Assembly: GCA_036250195.1 (NCBI GenBank)
Contig: JAVHZZ010000005.1
Span: 125,988,098-126,052,097 of the forward strand
From: Mixophyes australis
Lineage: Eukaryota; Chordata; Amphibia; Anura; Limnodynastidae
Direction: 5' to 3'
Length of the DNA stretch: 64,000 bases
The translations under genes and the position numbers were made by a program. The number at the start of each line of letters is the position of its first letter. Position 1 is the first letter of the stretch. This document shows positions 1-10,456 of this stretch, one piece after another. The notes below the pieces were generated by a model that saw nothing but the letters and a program-made list of their open reading frames with translations, was not told the origin of the DNA and searched no databases.

Positions 1-394
1 TATCATCCTCTGAGCTCATTAATATTATTTGGAATCTATTCATGAAGGAATTACCATAATAGATTACATAATAAGATGTTACATCCTTAATATATGAGGA
101 TTCCAGTAATAAAAAGAAAAAATATATTGACTAATTGTGGCACACACTTATGATCAAATATATGGTATTAAATATTATAGTGAGCAGTGACACGGCTTGA
201 CAATTAATATTGTCTATTTTACCAGTTAATTTTTTTCTCAAATGCATTCTATATACACCTTTTAATATTTCGCTATTAGAAATTTTATGATAAGTTGATT
301 AAATAAAGATTTATTTAACAGTAATTTTCAGATACGTTCTAGTCCATTCGAGTGCCCCATAAGATCATTACTTTTTCTCTCTTGTTCTTCATCT
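1..394. other. AT-rich sequence without a gene
   Basis: No coding stretch or known repeat recognised. It abuts the left edge of the Gypsy-1 5' LTR, whose first 21 or so bases (compare 4479-4499) are missing or replaced here. Confidence 0.5.
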
Positions 395-943
395 TGTTAC
401 TTTTCCTGTCTGCTCTGTTCTCCTGTGGATCACAGGACTCACTTCAGGGCGTGCCATTCAAACCTGCTCTATTTAAACTCAGCACTGACACCTGCTCACT
501 GTCAGTGCAACTTGTTTGCTAGCCTGTCTCCATGGACTCCTGTGCATTCTCTGATCTTTGTGTATTCCTGAACTCTCCTGGATTTCCTGTGGGTGAACAT
601 GCTTTATCAACCAAGTGCTAGTAGCACCATTTTTGGGACTCTGTTTGCAAGTACCTCTATGCATCAATTTACAAGACTTTGTTTATTATGCCAAGTGTGC
701 AGATGCTCATCATTGTGATATTCTGAGCTGCCATCTCACCATCTCTACTGTGTACAGAACTTTGCTGCATTGTTTCCATGTGTTGATATGTACTTATGCT
801 CATATTCATTGAAGTACTTATTAAGCAGACCCACCGTCTTGTGTTCTTATTTTCTAAACATTGTATGATCCTGACTCAGCTACTCACGTGCACAGGCCAT
901 CGTGGGAACCGCCCACTAGGCCGGATTATTCCAGTCCATAACA
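395..943 (+). repeat. 5' LTR of Gypsy-1
   Basis: Matches 4500-5032 closely, including the terminal CAGTCCATAACA. Compared with the 3' LTR it lacks the outermost 21 bp and carries 14 bp more between the TATA-like box and position 500. The left terminus therefore does not show the TG end, and no target duplication can be read. Confidence 0.88.
470..510 (+). promoter_or_regulatory. LTR core promoter with start-site hairpin and self-primer sequence
   Basis: TATTTAAA at 470-477 is followed 31 nt after its first base by GTCAGTGCAA (501-510), the expected transcription start region. GCACTGAC (482-489) and GTCAGTGC (501-508) form a perfect 8-bp inverted repeat with an 11-nt spacer. The 10-mer at 501-510 is the exact reverse complement of the site at 946-955. 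Confidence 0.6.
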
Positions 944-945
944 GT

Positions 946-955
946 TTGCACTGAC
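946..955 (+). promoter_or_regulatory. Primer binding site, self-priming type
   Basis: TTGCACTGAC begins 2 nt after the LTR end (spacer GT), where a primer binding site must lie. I could not match it to a tRNA 3' end, but it is exactly complementary to 501-510 at the predicted RNA 5' end. Tf1 primes this way; for this element it is inference. Confidence 0.6.
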
Positions 956-965
956 CAAAAAGGAA

Positions 966-1943
966 ATGAACACCATGGGCGATCCCTCTCTCAAGGACCT
1001 ATTGCAATATGTAGTAGGGAGAGTGGAAAAGCAAGAGTCCAATCAAGATCGTTTCATGCTGTTCTTACAAGGTTTATTCTCTTGTTTGGATTCTTTTCAG
1101 AACACTCTGGTATCCTCCCATAAACCTGAGACCTCTGCTGAGTCTTCTTTGGATTCTGCAAACACAACTACCTTACACCCACAAATTCCTAATCCTCCAA
1201 TGTATGATGGGAACCCCAAGTCATGTAGAGGATTCGTGACTCAATGTGCAATTCAATTTGAATTATTACCCAGGAACTTCCCTACGGATAGAGCTAAAAT
1301 TGGCTACATTCTGTCCCTTCTTTTCGTTCAAGCCCTGGCCTGGGCCTCACCCCTATGGGAGAAGAATGACCCCTTGCTACAAAATTATACAGAATTTCTG
1401 ACAACTTTCAAACTAATTTTTGATGAACCTGGTCGGCTTTCCAGTGCAGCTTCAGGAATTCTTCGTCTACGCCAAGGTTCTCATTCTGTAAGGCAATATG
1501 CCATCATATTTAGGACCATGGCCTCCGAGTTGCGCTGGAATGATGAAGCGCTGGTGGCCACGTTCTGGCAAGGCCTATCTGATAAAATAAAAGACGTGTT
1601 GGCTTCCTGTGACCTCCCATCTTCATTGGATGATCTTATCTCACTATGTGTCAGAATAGATCTTCGATTCAAGGAGAGGGTTCAAGAAAAGGAACAGATC
1701 CGGTGTCCTAATCATCACCCTGTTTTCCAGAACCCAGGGGCCTCTTTGCCCCCAGAAGAACCTATGCAAGTGGGTAGGTCCCGCCTCTCTCCAAGTGAGA
1801 GGGAGACAAGATTTAAAAATGATCTATGCCTCTATTGTGGAGAGAAGGCCCATTGCATCAGTACTTGTCCTACGCGTCTGTATACAGCACCGCCGCGGAC
1901 GCTTCTTAGACAGCGCCGCGGCTGCTGTATAGGACAGAGCTGA
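966..1943 (+). pseudogene. gag: Gypsy-1 gag (capsid/nucleocapsid), 3' part replaced
   Basis: The ATG lies 22 bases after the LTR in a 325-residue frame. The product resembles sushi-family Gag: a helical N-terminal segment with glutamine-rich, leucine-heptad character, a central capsid-like region around the ALAWASPLWE motif, and one CCHC zinc knuckle near the C-terminus (CLYCGEKAHCISTC, spacing C-x2-C-x4-H-x4-C). Gag would package element RNA in cytoplasmic particles. About eight residues past the knuckle the reading frame enters unrelated sequence (1878 on) and stops, so the normal gag C-terminus and the gag-pol junction are gone. The same capsid motifs recur in Gypsy-2 and Gypsy-3. Confidence 0.85.
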
Positions 1944-1994
1944 CAAGACGGAGCTGCTGCGCATGCGCATCTCGGGTTTTTTTTTTTTTTTTTT
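1878..1994. repeat. Foreign hairpin plus T18 run inside Gypsy-1
   Basis: GC-rich inverted repeat (about 1878-1898 against 1913-1931, CTGTATACAGCA against TGCTGTATAG with GCCGCGG cores) followed by a run of 18 T at 1977-1994. It replaces coding sequence between gag and the protease. Identity unknown: a small transposon or retroposon remnant, or filler from the deletion event. Confidence 0.5.
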
Positions 1995-2027
1995 GGGGTC
2001 GGGGGACAATCCTCCTTGCGCCCCTGC

Positions 2028-2139
2028 AGCCGGTAACTTTATTGCTGCCATCGATGGCAGTAATATTCTAGGAGGCTTCATTCAGTTCCGGACTGTTCCT
2101 CTCATCCTTCAGATTGGAGTTCTGCATCAGGAAAAAATT
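2028..2139 (+). pseudogene. Gypsy-1 protease remnant
   Basis: A short stretch encodes AGNF followed by an AIDG segment and a LILQIGVLH segment, matching the region after the catalytic site in the proteases of Gypsy-2 and Gypsy-3. The catalytic DSG itself is lost to the upstream insertion. At about 2137 the sequence jumps directly into mid-RT, so the protease C-terminus and the first RT motifs are deleted. Confidence 0.7.
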
Positions 2140-3046
2140 GGAAAACAGCATTTAACACACACAATGGGCACTTTGAGTATTTAGTAATGCCTTTTGGGCT
2201 TTGTAATGCTCCAGCTGTATTCCAAACCCTCATGAATGATATTTTCCAAGACCTTCTCTATCAATTCGTCATCATCTACCTGGACGACATTCTGATATTT
2301 TCTCAAGACCTCCCTTCACATAGGGAACATGTAGGTCAAGTCCTGGCCTGTCTGAGAGAACACAAGCTCCTCTGTAAATTAGAAAAGTGCCTTTTCGAGC
2401 AGCCCCAGGTTCCTTTCTTAGGGTACATCCTCTCAGGCACAGCCCTTCAGATGGACTCGGCTAAACTAAGAGCAATTGTGGATTGGCCCTTGCACACTGG
2501 TCTGAAAGCTATCCAACCCTTCCTTGGCTTCGCCAATTACTACAGACAATTCATCAAGGGGTATTCTACCATCATTGCCCCCATCACTGCTCTTACCAAG
2601 AAATCAGCTTATCCCAAGCTTTGGTCCCCTGAGGCCATCTCAGCCTTTGAACATCTAAAGTCAGCCTTCACTTCTGCTCCTATTCTTCAGCAACCTGATT
2701 GCCAATGTCCCTTCTTCTTGGAGGTAGATGCATCTTATGTGGGCACTGGTGCAGTTTTGTCTCAATGTGACACTTCTGGGAAACTACATCCATGTGGCTT
2801 TTTCTCTCATAAATTCCTCCCAGCAGAAAGAACAATGGAATAGGAGATCAAGAATTATTGGCTATTAAATTAGCCCTGTCTGAATGGCGACATCTGTTGG
2901 AAGGGGCCTTGTTTCCTATTATGATATATACCGACCATAAGAACCTCATTTATCTCCGTTCAGCCCTTTGTCTGAATCCTCGTCAAGCCAGATGGGCCTT
3001 GTTCTTTTCAAGATTTGATATTAGTCTTACCTTCCGTCCGGGATAA
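2140..3046 (+). pseudogene. pol: Gypsy-1 reverse transcriptase and RNase H
   Basis: Sequence from 2140 encodes the [18 protein letters not shown] region and the catalytic IYLDDIL motif of a Ty3/Gypsy RT, with palm, thumb and connection following to 2843. A frameshift near 2845 moves the RNase H ([24 protein letters not shown]) into another frame, which stops at 3046 in an A-rich run where a glycine-serine linker would continue into integrase. RT copies the element RNA into DNA and RNase H removes the template. The fingers are missing, so this copy is inactive. Confidence 0.9.
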
Positions 3047-3129
3047 AAAAATAAAAAAGCAGATGCTCTTTCTAGGTCCTTTCATTCCGAAGACCAGACA
3101 TTCATCCCATCTTCAACCCTATTTGTGTC

Positions 3130-4542
3130 TTGGCCCTTACTCCTGTGCATAAATCTACTTGCCCTCCAGGCAGAACCTTCATATTACCACATCTATGTCT
3201 CAAGTTGCTACGCTGGGCCCATTTATCTCATTTCTCGGGTCATGCTGGAGTCAAGAAGACTGGAGAACTCCTAACCCGGTACTATTGGTGGTCATCCCTC
3301 TTGAAAGATGTGAAATCATTTGTCTCTGCCTGCTCTAAAGGTGCACAACATAAGGTTCCTCGACATAGACCCTTCGGTCCTCTTATTCCTCTACCTGTTC
3401 CTGAAATACCCTGGTCTCAAATATCTATGGACTTTATTACCGATCTGCCTCCCTCCAAAGCTCATACGGTTATCTGGGTGGTGACAGACCGTTTTTCGAG
3501 AGCAGCTCATTTCATTCCTCTCAAAGAACTCCCTTATTCCGCAGTGTTGGCAGAACTTTCCTTCAAAGAAATATTTCGCCTCCACGGCTGTTCACTCCAT
3601 ATCGTGTCAGACCGTGGTTCACAATTCGTTTCAAGGTTCTGGAGATCCTTTTGTTCTCAGTTAGGCATTAAATTGGACTTTTCCTCGGCATACCATCCTC
3701 AATCTAATGGCCTGACCAAACGGACAAACCAAGAGCTCGAAAAATTCCTACCAATGTATGTGTCTGCTCACCAAGCGGATTGGCTGGCACTCCTCCCGTG
3801 GGCCGAGTTCGCCCATAACAATCATTTCCATGAAGCTGTTTGTAATTCACCCTTTTTTGTCATGTATGGATGTCATCCCAGACCCCCTACCTTTTCTCAA
3901 ACTCTTATCTCCTCAGTTCCTGCAGTAGATTCCCTGCTACGCAAGTTTTCTCTCATTTGGACACAAACCAAAAGTAATCTGGAGAATTCTGCTGCTCGGG
4001 CTAAAAGATTTTACGATAAGAAAAGGTGTCCTGCTCCTCCACTTCTTCCAGGGGATAAGGTCTGGTTATCCACTAAAAATATCCATTTAAAAGTTCCTAG
4101 TATGAAACTAGCACCCAAATTTATCGGTCCCTACCAAATCTCCGAGATGATCAATCCAGCAGCTTTCAGATTAGAACTTCCATCCTCACTACGGATTCCC
4201 AATGTGTTTCACGTCTCTCTGCTAAAACCGGTGGTACAAAATCAATTTTCAAGTGTCACAGCTTCTCCTCCTCTGGCTACTTCTCAAGATCAAACTGAAT
4301 ATGAGATCAAACAACTATTGGACTCTCGTAGATCCAGAGGTTCACTGCAATTTCTAGTCGATTGGAAAGGCTATGGGCTTCTGACATTCATGCCCCTCGC
4401 CTGCTCAAACACTTTTGGAAAAGATTCCCTAAAAAATTATCGTAGGTGTCCGGAGTCCACCCTTAAGGAGGAGGGTACTGTAACAATCCTGTCCAGGTTT
4501 GTTACTTTTCCTGTCTGCTCTGTTCTCCTGTGGATCACATGA
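3130..4542 (+). pseudogene. Gypsy-1 integrase with degenerate chromodomain
   Basis: 470-residue frame. The N-terminal HHCC zinc region is visible (HLSHFSGHAG, then YYWW and SACSKGAQHK), but the last zinc cysteine reads Gly where Gypsy-2 has CSKCAQ. The catalytic core follows: MDFITDLP with the first Asp, VSDRGSQF with the second, and the AYHPQSNGL region whose Glu normally follows (here LTKRTNQELE, with Lys where Gypsy-3 has LTERTNQELE). A chromodomain starts near IKQLLDSR and VDWKGYG but loses its C-terminal half through a frame change. Integrase inserts the cDNA, and in chromoviruses the chromodomain directs it to modified chromatin. The frame runs into the 3' LTR. Confidence 0.9.
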
Positions 4543-5032
4543 CTCTCTTCAGGGCGTGCCATTCAAACATGCTCTATTTAAACTGCTCACTGTCAGTGCA
4601 ACTTGTTTGCTAGCCTGTCTCCATGGACTCATGTGCATTCTCTGATCTTTGTGTATTCCTGAACTCTCCTGGATTTCCTGTGGGTGAACCTGCTTTATCA
4701 ACCAAGTGCTGGTAGCACCATCTTTGGGACTCTGTTTGCAAGTACCTCTATGCATCAATTTACAAGAATTTGTTTTTATGCCAAGTGTGCAGATGCTCAT
4801 CATTGTGATATTCTGAGCTGCCATCTCACCATCTCTACTGTGTACAGAACTTTGCTGCATTTTTTCCATGTGTTGATATGTATTTATGCTCATATTCATT
4901 GAAGTACTTATTAAGCAGACCCACCGTCTTGTGTTATTTTCTAAACATTGTATGATCCTGACTCAGCTAGTCACGTGCACAGGCCATAGTGGGAACCGCC
5001 CACTAGGCCTGATATTATTCCAGTCCATAACA
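4479..5032 (+). repeat. 3' LTR of Gypsy-1
   Basis: Starts TGTAACAATC directly after the purine tract and ends CATAACA. TATTTAAA at about 4575 and GTCAGTGCAA at 4592-4601 are present, but a 14-bp deletion relative to the 5' LTR shortens their spacing to 17 nt. The LTR abuts an L1 fragment on the right. Confidence 0.9.
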
Positions 5033-5039
5033 AGTAGGC

Positions 5040-6240
5040 AGCCTTGACAAGTTCCATTTTTTTATCTAAAAAGATTTGAATGGTACTGAGGTCATGGAAT
5101 TCCAGCATACTGTTACTTTGAAGAAGGGACATCTCATGCCTATAGCTGCTAGGTCTTTGTGCATGTAAGTCCATCCAACCCTGTCAAATGCTTTTGCAAC
5201 GTCCTTCAAAGTAGGGGGTTTGTGTATATTACATAAATGGAACAAATCTATGGCATGCCTTGTGTTGTCCCACTTAGTCTGAATGTATGAGTAAAGTAAT
5301 CACATTATTTAATTTGTTGCACAGTATTTTGGCAAACAGTTTAAGTTCCAAGTTTAATAAAGAGATAGATCTATAATTGCCCAACCAGTTGGGATCTCAT
5401 CCCGGTTTAGGTATTACCCTAATTACTGCTTTATCGTTTTCATTGAGGTATCATGATTACAGGTCTATTTATCTCCTAATTTTCAACTTTTTTTTCTGGC
5501 AGAGAAAAGACTAATTAACATGCCTGATGGGGATATGTCCAGGGAATTGTAAAGATTAACAAATTATTTTAATGGATTTGGAGATCGAAGTTATATGTTC
5601 CCATTTGAGGAGGAGGGTTTTATCCAACCTTCATTTTTGGGGAGGCGGGGGACATGTATTCTGAATTCAATTAAAACTGGTGCATGGTTGAACCACAAAA
5701 CTGGGGAGATCTCTGCTTGAACTAGTTTTTGAGTCATTAAGTGATCAATATGACTTAAGTCTACGAAAGTACATAGATTGTGTGGGGCAGATAAATAAAG
5801 GTTGTACGATTTTAGAAACATGATGAGTTTTTGGTTTTACATGATTGAAGTGATTGGGAGGAGAGCATGCAGGAGAGAGAGCGGTCCTAGGATGTATTGT
5901 TATAAAGTTACCTCCATGTGTTAGGTTAGTGAGCTGCTCGAAAAAACCTATGAAGAAGGTACTCTGTCCGATATTAAGGGTGTAAACCAAAGCTATAGTG
6001 GGCCCTAGAGATTCCATTATAATAATGTATCTCCCTTATGGTTCCGATACACAAGCATCTACTACTAAAGGAATTTTATTGTGACTAAGTATCGGTGTGT
6101 CTCTTTGCAAACTGTCAGTAGAGACGTAGTATTCTTAAGGGTAAGTTTCACTGTTCATTGTTGGGTGAGGAATTTTGAAGTGTGTCTCCAGGAGGAGTAA
6201 CTATGTCTGCAGATTTTTAAAATATTAACCAGATCGGGGC
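5040..6240 (-). pseudogene. L1-type LINE ORF2 fragment (endonuclease to RT)
   Basis: On the reverse strand, about 5745-6017 reads as an apurinic endonuclease segment (a GGNF strand, then FFIGFFEQL), and 5591-5821 has an HAPVLIEF motif, the usual SDHAPV end of the endonuclease. RT motifs follow leftward: an IPKPGRDP-like block, then ISLLNLELKLFAKILCNKLN (5310-5385 region) and KAFDRVGW (about 5170-5200). This order is diagnostic of L1/Tx1 ORF2. Several stops and frameshifts are present, and the RT is cut off at Gypsy-1's right edge before the catalytic YADD block. Confidence 0.75.
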
Positions 6241-7694
6241 GCTTCCATAGTGTATTATCCAATGTAAAAGTTTATTCAATAACACATACAAATATGCAGG
6301 TACCAGAGATAAAAAAAAAATAGAAGCATATCAAGATTACAAATCTGCTTACTCCTACTTTTTCGATGCCGGATTCAGAACAGAGCAGCTCTCACAGACA
6401 ATGATCAATGTCCAATCCCTATACGCATTTTGTCTGTAATGACTTCATCAAGAGAGGTGTGTCCGGAATACAATAGACAGCTTCGTATAGGGCAGCATGG
6501 TTTCACTAACCAATGATTGCTGTTTAAAATGTTGTGAGAGAGTTGAGGCCAATAACAATTCTCCCGGAAGGAAAACGTGTCCACTTAAAGAGTAAATGGT
6601 ACAACATTGGTAGCAGAAATGAGGGGGTGGTCCTTGTTAAGGGCGAAAAATGAATATAAATGTTTTTGGGACAATTGGGAAAAGTACTTAGCAGGGATTA
6701 ATAATAGGGAGTATTGTTCCAAACAGTATAGAGAGAGCATGTAAAAGGTGAAAAAAAAGTGAACAGGTATAGATCAATATAACATCAGAAACAACAACTG
6801 AATTAACAAATGTATCAATAACAAAGTGGTTTAAGTCCCTCCGCCATGTGATTCCACCACGAGGAGAAAGGAAATAATCTATCAGGGTTAGCCAAGTCCC
6901 TTTTTCAATAAGTATGAACATGTTGGTTGTAAACCTTGAAGCGGGAATTGTGAGTCTTAGTTTTCAAAGAATCATGTGGGAATATTCATACCTGCCTCCC
7001 TGGTATCCCTCAAGGCAATGAGCCCAAGAAAATCTGAGATGCAAATAAGCACACAAAAAAGTCAAAAGGCCAGAGCTTCACATGTCCAAGAGGAGATTAA
7101 ATAAATTTGGCTTATCCCACACTCCTTGTGAGAGTATTGTTTCCTGATTTTTTTTCTACAAGAGACTTATGGACTGATATCTTGCCATAAAATCCTGACT
7201 GAGTTGTCAGGTGTGCATTTTTATGTCTTATACTAAGATTTGGTTTTATCAAAATTACTACACAATTATGGTCCATTTATTTCTATATCTTGGAGATTAA
7301 CAGAATGGATCAAGTGAAATACCACAGATTACATACAGCTCTGTGTGATTGACTGACAAAGGGATGAAGTATGCTGCAGAAGACATGAAATAACAGAAAT
7401 AAGCATGTAATCTTTAAAAATTTCGGTACACACATATACTATCGGGTGCAATAGTTATAACCATTCCCTTTATAAAAAAATACTACACTGTCTTTGATAT
7501 ATTTTCAATCTCTGTATAGGCACTTTGGATCAAGGTATAACGACACAGTTTTCCCAGAAGGATCCAGGATATATATACAGATGTGCTTATCTAGTTTATA
7601 AATCTAGTACGCATAATAATATTACCTTTCTTTGTATTTTGGGTTTTGATTTCCTAGTGGGGGCCCTTTTTCCTTCTTCACCTGAAATATATAA

Positions 7695-7697
<3 letters not shown>
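6241..7697. other. No gene seen; AT-rich unassigned DNA
   Basis: Short open frames here show no recognisable domain. A stretch near 6250-6330 with an A-run could be the edge of a retroposon, but nothing supports a family. Confidence 0.45.

Positions 7698-7737
<40 letters not shown>
7698..7737. repeat. (TA)n microsatellite
   Basis: About 20 uninterrupted TA units. Confidence 0.95.
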
Positions 7738-7738
<1 letters not shown>

Positions 7739-8345
7739 ATAATATAAATGTCTAGTGGCGTGTGTTAGTCTGTCTGTGTGTGTGGGGAAAAAATAAAACC
7801 AAGCTGCAGCGCCACCTGCTGGGCGGAGTTATACACTGACCTAATAAATTCTTAGTGTGTGTGGAAAAAAAATTCAGAAAGGGCTGAAATTTGGTATACT
7901 AAGAAGTTTTTAATTTGTTAATTTAATTTGTTAATTGTTAAAAGTGTTTATAAAGATTTTAAATATATATATATATATTTCTTGAAGGAGAAGTGACAGT
8001 TGGGAGTGGTTGGTGGTTGCCGGGGGTGACAGTGGGGAGTGGTTGGTGGTTGCCGGGGGTGACAGAGTGAGAGGAGTGTGATACTCAGGACCGCTGAGAG
8101 AGGTCCCTGTGTCTGGATAGACATCTGGATAGATGTGGCGATGAAAATGAAGGATGAGGTGATGGAGAAGAATGATGAGGTGGTGACATGTGGACAAAAC
8201 CACGTTAAAAAAGGGCGCTTACGTCGGGAAGTAACGCTCTTCCTCTGAGGAGGCCTGGGCTATGGCCCGAATGCATGACAAGAAACTTTTTAACACCATA
8301 AGTAGCTTGATTTGACTAGAATGCATGAGTATCATGCACAGGTTA
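7733..8345 (+). repeat. Interspersed repeat, possible Helitron
   Basis: After the TA run the sequence starts TCTATAATATAAATGTCTAG, continues with TGTGTTAGTCTGTCTGTG and a CAGCGCCACCTGCTGG block, and holds two 37-bp-spaced copies of GAGTGGTTGGTGGTTGCCGG (about 8000-8060). A TC-initial, TIR-less repeat of this style resembles vertebrate Helitrons, but I did not find the 3' CTRR hairpin. Treat as an unclassified repeat. Confidence 0.35.
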
Positions 8346-8348
8346 ACT

Positions 8349-8349
<1 letters not shown>

Positions 8350-8390
<41 letters not shown>

Positions 8391-8416
8391 CACACACATA
8401 TATATATATATATACA
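8350..8416. repeat. Compound (TA)n/(CA)n microsatellite
   Basis: TA units interrupted once by ACACACACA. Confidence 0.95.
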
Positions 8417-9080
8417 TACAAAAGACAGGGGGCGCCACACATAGTGCATTAAAAGTGGTACATAGTGAAAAATCTCCACACATAGGTAATTCCCGTACCG
8501 GAAGTTCAAATCATTTGAGCCAAAATGATATAGTGAGGAAATCCCTCTGATGATGCCAATTAGGGAGACTGGGAGTCAGAACGATCCTAGATAGCAGATA
8601 ATTCTTCCGAAAAAAACCAGGATGGCTAGCATATATCTGCAAACTCAAAATAATGCCACAATAGTGTGATACCATAAAAACTAAATGGCAATAAATCTCT
8701 GGATAATTACAAGTTTAATAGCAGCACAATATTTCACACTGCAACTCAGTAAAATAAAATGAATCAAAATAAAAACCAGCTTATCTGTCCTTAATACACT
8801 CGCAGATGAACGGAGGGTTCCAGCCGGCGACACTTCAACATCCAGATGGTGTTCAAGGAATCAGAAAACACAATCACCGACGCATTTCATCTTACAAAAA
8901 TGACTTTTTCAAGGAGTCATAAATATGAAGTGGCTGTGGACTCCTATATACTTGAGTCCTCTTAACACGCAGGCAATCAAAGCATGATTTCCGGAGTGTG
9001 GAGATGTTTTATCTCTTAGCCCGATACGTCATATCCGGTTGGTCACTTCCGGTGGAGTGATCATCATAAAGTAACTATTC
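8417..9080 (-). repeat. Unclassified repeat with hammerhead-like motif
   Basis: No coding potential. On the reverse strand, 8914-8877 reads CTTGAAAAAG, 15 nt, then GAAATGCGTCGG, the same layout as at 27183-27220 and in the Penelope element at 32910-32945. It may be a non-coding part of a Penelope-like or related retroelement. Confidence 0.35.
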
Positions 9081-9808
9081 TAATTCATAATAAATAAATA
9101 GTATACAATGTTTTGAGTGGATAGCCATACCCTGTCACCGATAGCAAAGCTTGGGCTTACTTTCCTCCTCTTATCGTAAGATTTCTTGGAACGAATGGTT
9201 GCGCTCTTTAAATTCCTCTTGGTTTGTTCCCAAATAGAAGAGAAGTTACGAAACAATGAGTCCACCGCTGGAACTTCGGAAGGTGTAATTTGTGAGAAGG
9301 TGGGTAGTCTAGGATGGCAGCCATAAAGAATACAAAAGGGGGAGTTAGAGATGGCCTCATGAAAATGATTGTTATAGGCGTACTCGGCCCAAGGGAGAAG
9401 ATCCACCCAGTTATCTTGATTACTTGAGATAAATATTCTTAAGAATTTTTATAATACTTGGTTGCTTCTCTCCGTAGACCCATTGGACTGGGGATGATAT
9501 GCGGAGGAAAAGTCAAGCTTAATTCCGGACTTACTGCAAAAGGACCTCCAAAATTTTGATATGAACTGTGATCCACGATCGGAAACAATATGTTGAGGAC
9601 AGCCATGGAGGTGAAATATTTCTTTAATAAAAATATCGGCTAAGGAGGAGGAAGATGGAAGACCTTTAAGAGCAATAAAGTGGGCTGTTTTAGAGAAGCG
9701 ATCCGTGACCACTAGCACCACAGTACAGGATTTGGAAAGTGGAAGGTCTGTGATAAAGTCCATCGAGATCTGTGACCACGGGTATTCAGGAATGGGTAAT
9801 GGGAGCAA
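9080..9808 (-). pseudogene. Gypsy-2 integrase core
   Basis: Reads MDFITDLP (first catalytic Asp), VSDRGSQF (second) and AYHPQSNGSTERSN (Glu), followed by DLLPWAEYAYNN and a basic DKRRKVSPSF linker. It is in the same frame as the RNase H/zinc-finger part to the right, separated by one in-frame stop at 9836-9838. A second in-frame stop (9449-9451) splits the core. The last residues before the stop at 9080 are not integrase and mark the truncation. Confidence 0.88.
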
Positions 9809-9835
9809 ACATCCATAAGGTCTTTTCCTAGAGGT

Positions 9836-10456
9836 CTAGTATTGAGCACATTTGGAACAAGCAGAAACAAATCTCTTCACATCCTCCAGTAAAGAAGGCC
9901 ACCAGTAACTTCGGGACAACAAGTCCCAGGTTTTGCAGATGCCGGCATGCCCAGAGAAGAGAGAGCGATGAGCCCAGCTGAGGAGTTGTGTGCACAGATG
10001 TGGCAAGATAAATGTTTTGCCCGGAGGGCAACCTTTGTTAAGGTGTGCAGTTGCCAAAACTCGACAGGGGTCTACAATGAATTTATTGTCCTCCAAAGGT
10101 TCCATATCGGCTTGATCAAAAGAGCGAGATAAGGCGTCCGCCTTCGTATTCTTGGATCCAGAGTGAAAAGTGATGTTAAAATCAAAACGTGAGAAGAATA
10201 AGGACCACCTTGCTTGTCGAGGGTTTAGACAACGGGCAGTACGTAAGTATAATAAATTCTTGTGATCGGTATATATGGTGATTGGAAATCGTGCCCCTTC
10301 TAGTAGATGTCTCCATTCAGAGAGAGCCAACTTTGTCGCCAATCCCATAATTCCTTTCAGCAGGTAACAAGTGATGGGAAAAGAATCTGCAAGGATGTAG
10401 TTTGCCAGAAGGGCTCCGCTTTGAAAGTACGGCTCCAGTACCAACGGAAGACGCAT
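9836..10456 (-). pseudogene. Gypsy-2 RNase H and integrase zinc finger
   Basis: RNase H motifs include the [20 protein letters not shown] segment and FFSRFDFNITFH, followed by KADALSRSF at the RNase H/integrase border. The integrase HHCC finger is complete (HRSLFSGHAG, CSKCAQY) and stops right after it. The frame differs from the upstream RT by an indel near 10400. Confidence 0.88.

Larger units (their letters stand above)
395..5032 (+). mobile_element. Gypsy-1: sushi-like Ty3/Gypsy LTR retrotransposon, defective
   Basis: A long direct repeat (395-943 and 4479-5032) brackets gag, protease, reverse transcriptase, RNase H and integrase remnants in the Ty3/Gypsy order on the plus strand. Integrase is followed by a partial chromodomain, which places it with the chromoviruses (sushi type). 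It is dead: the stretch between the gag zinc knuckle and mid-RT is mostly deleted, with a foreign hairpin/T-run insert at about 1878-1994, and there are frameshifts near 2845 and between 3046 and 3130. A polypurine tract (AAGGAGGAGGGTAC) ends directly at the 3' LTR. Confidence 0.9.

Noticed and set aside
946..956. tRNA-type primer binding site for Gypsy-1, 2 and 3
   Set aside because: TTGC(A/T)CTGAC does not begin with TGG and I know no tRNA 3' end it fits, whereas the LTR complement explains it.
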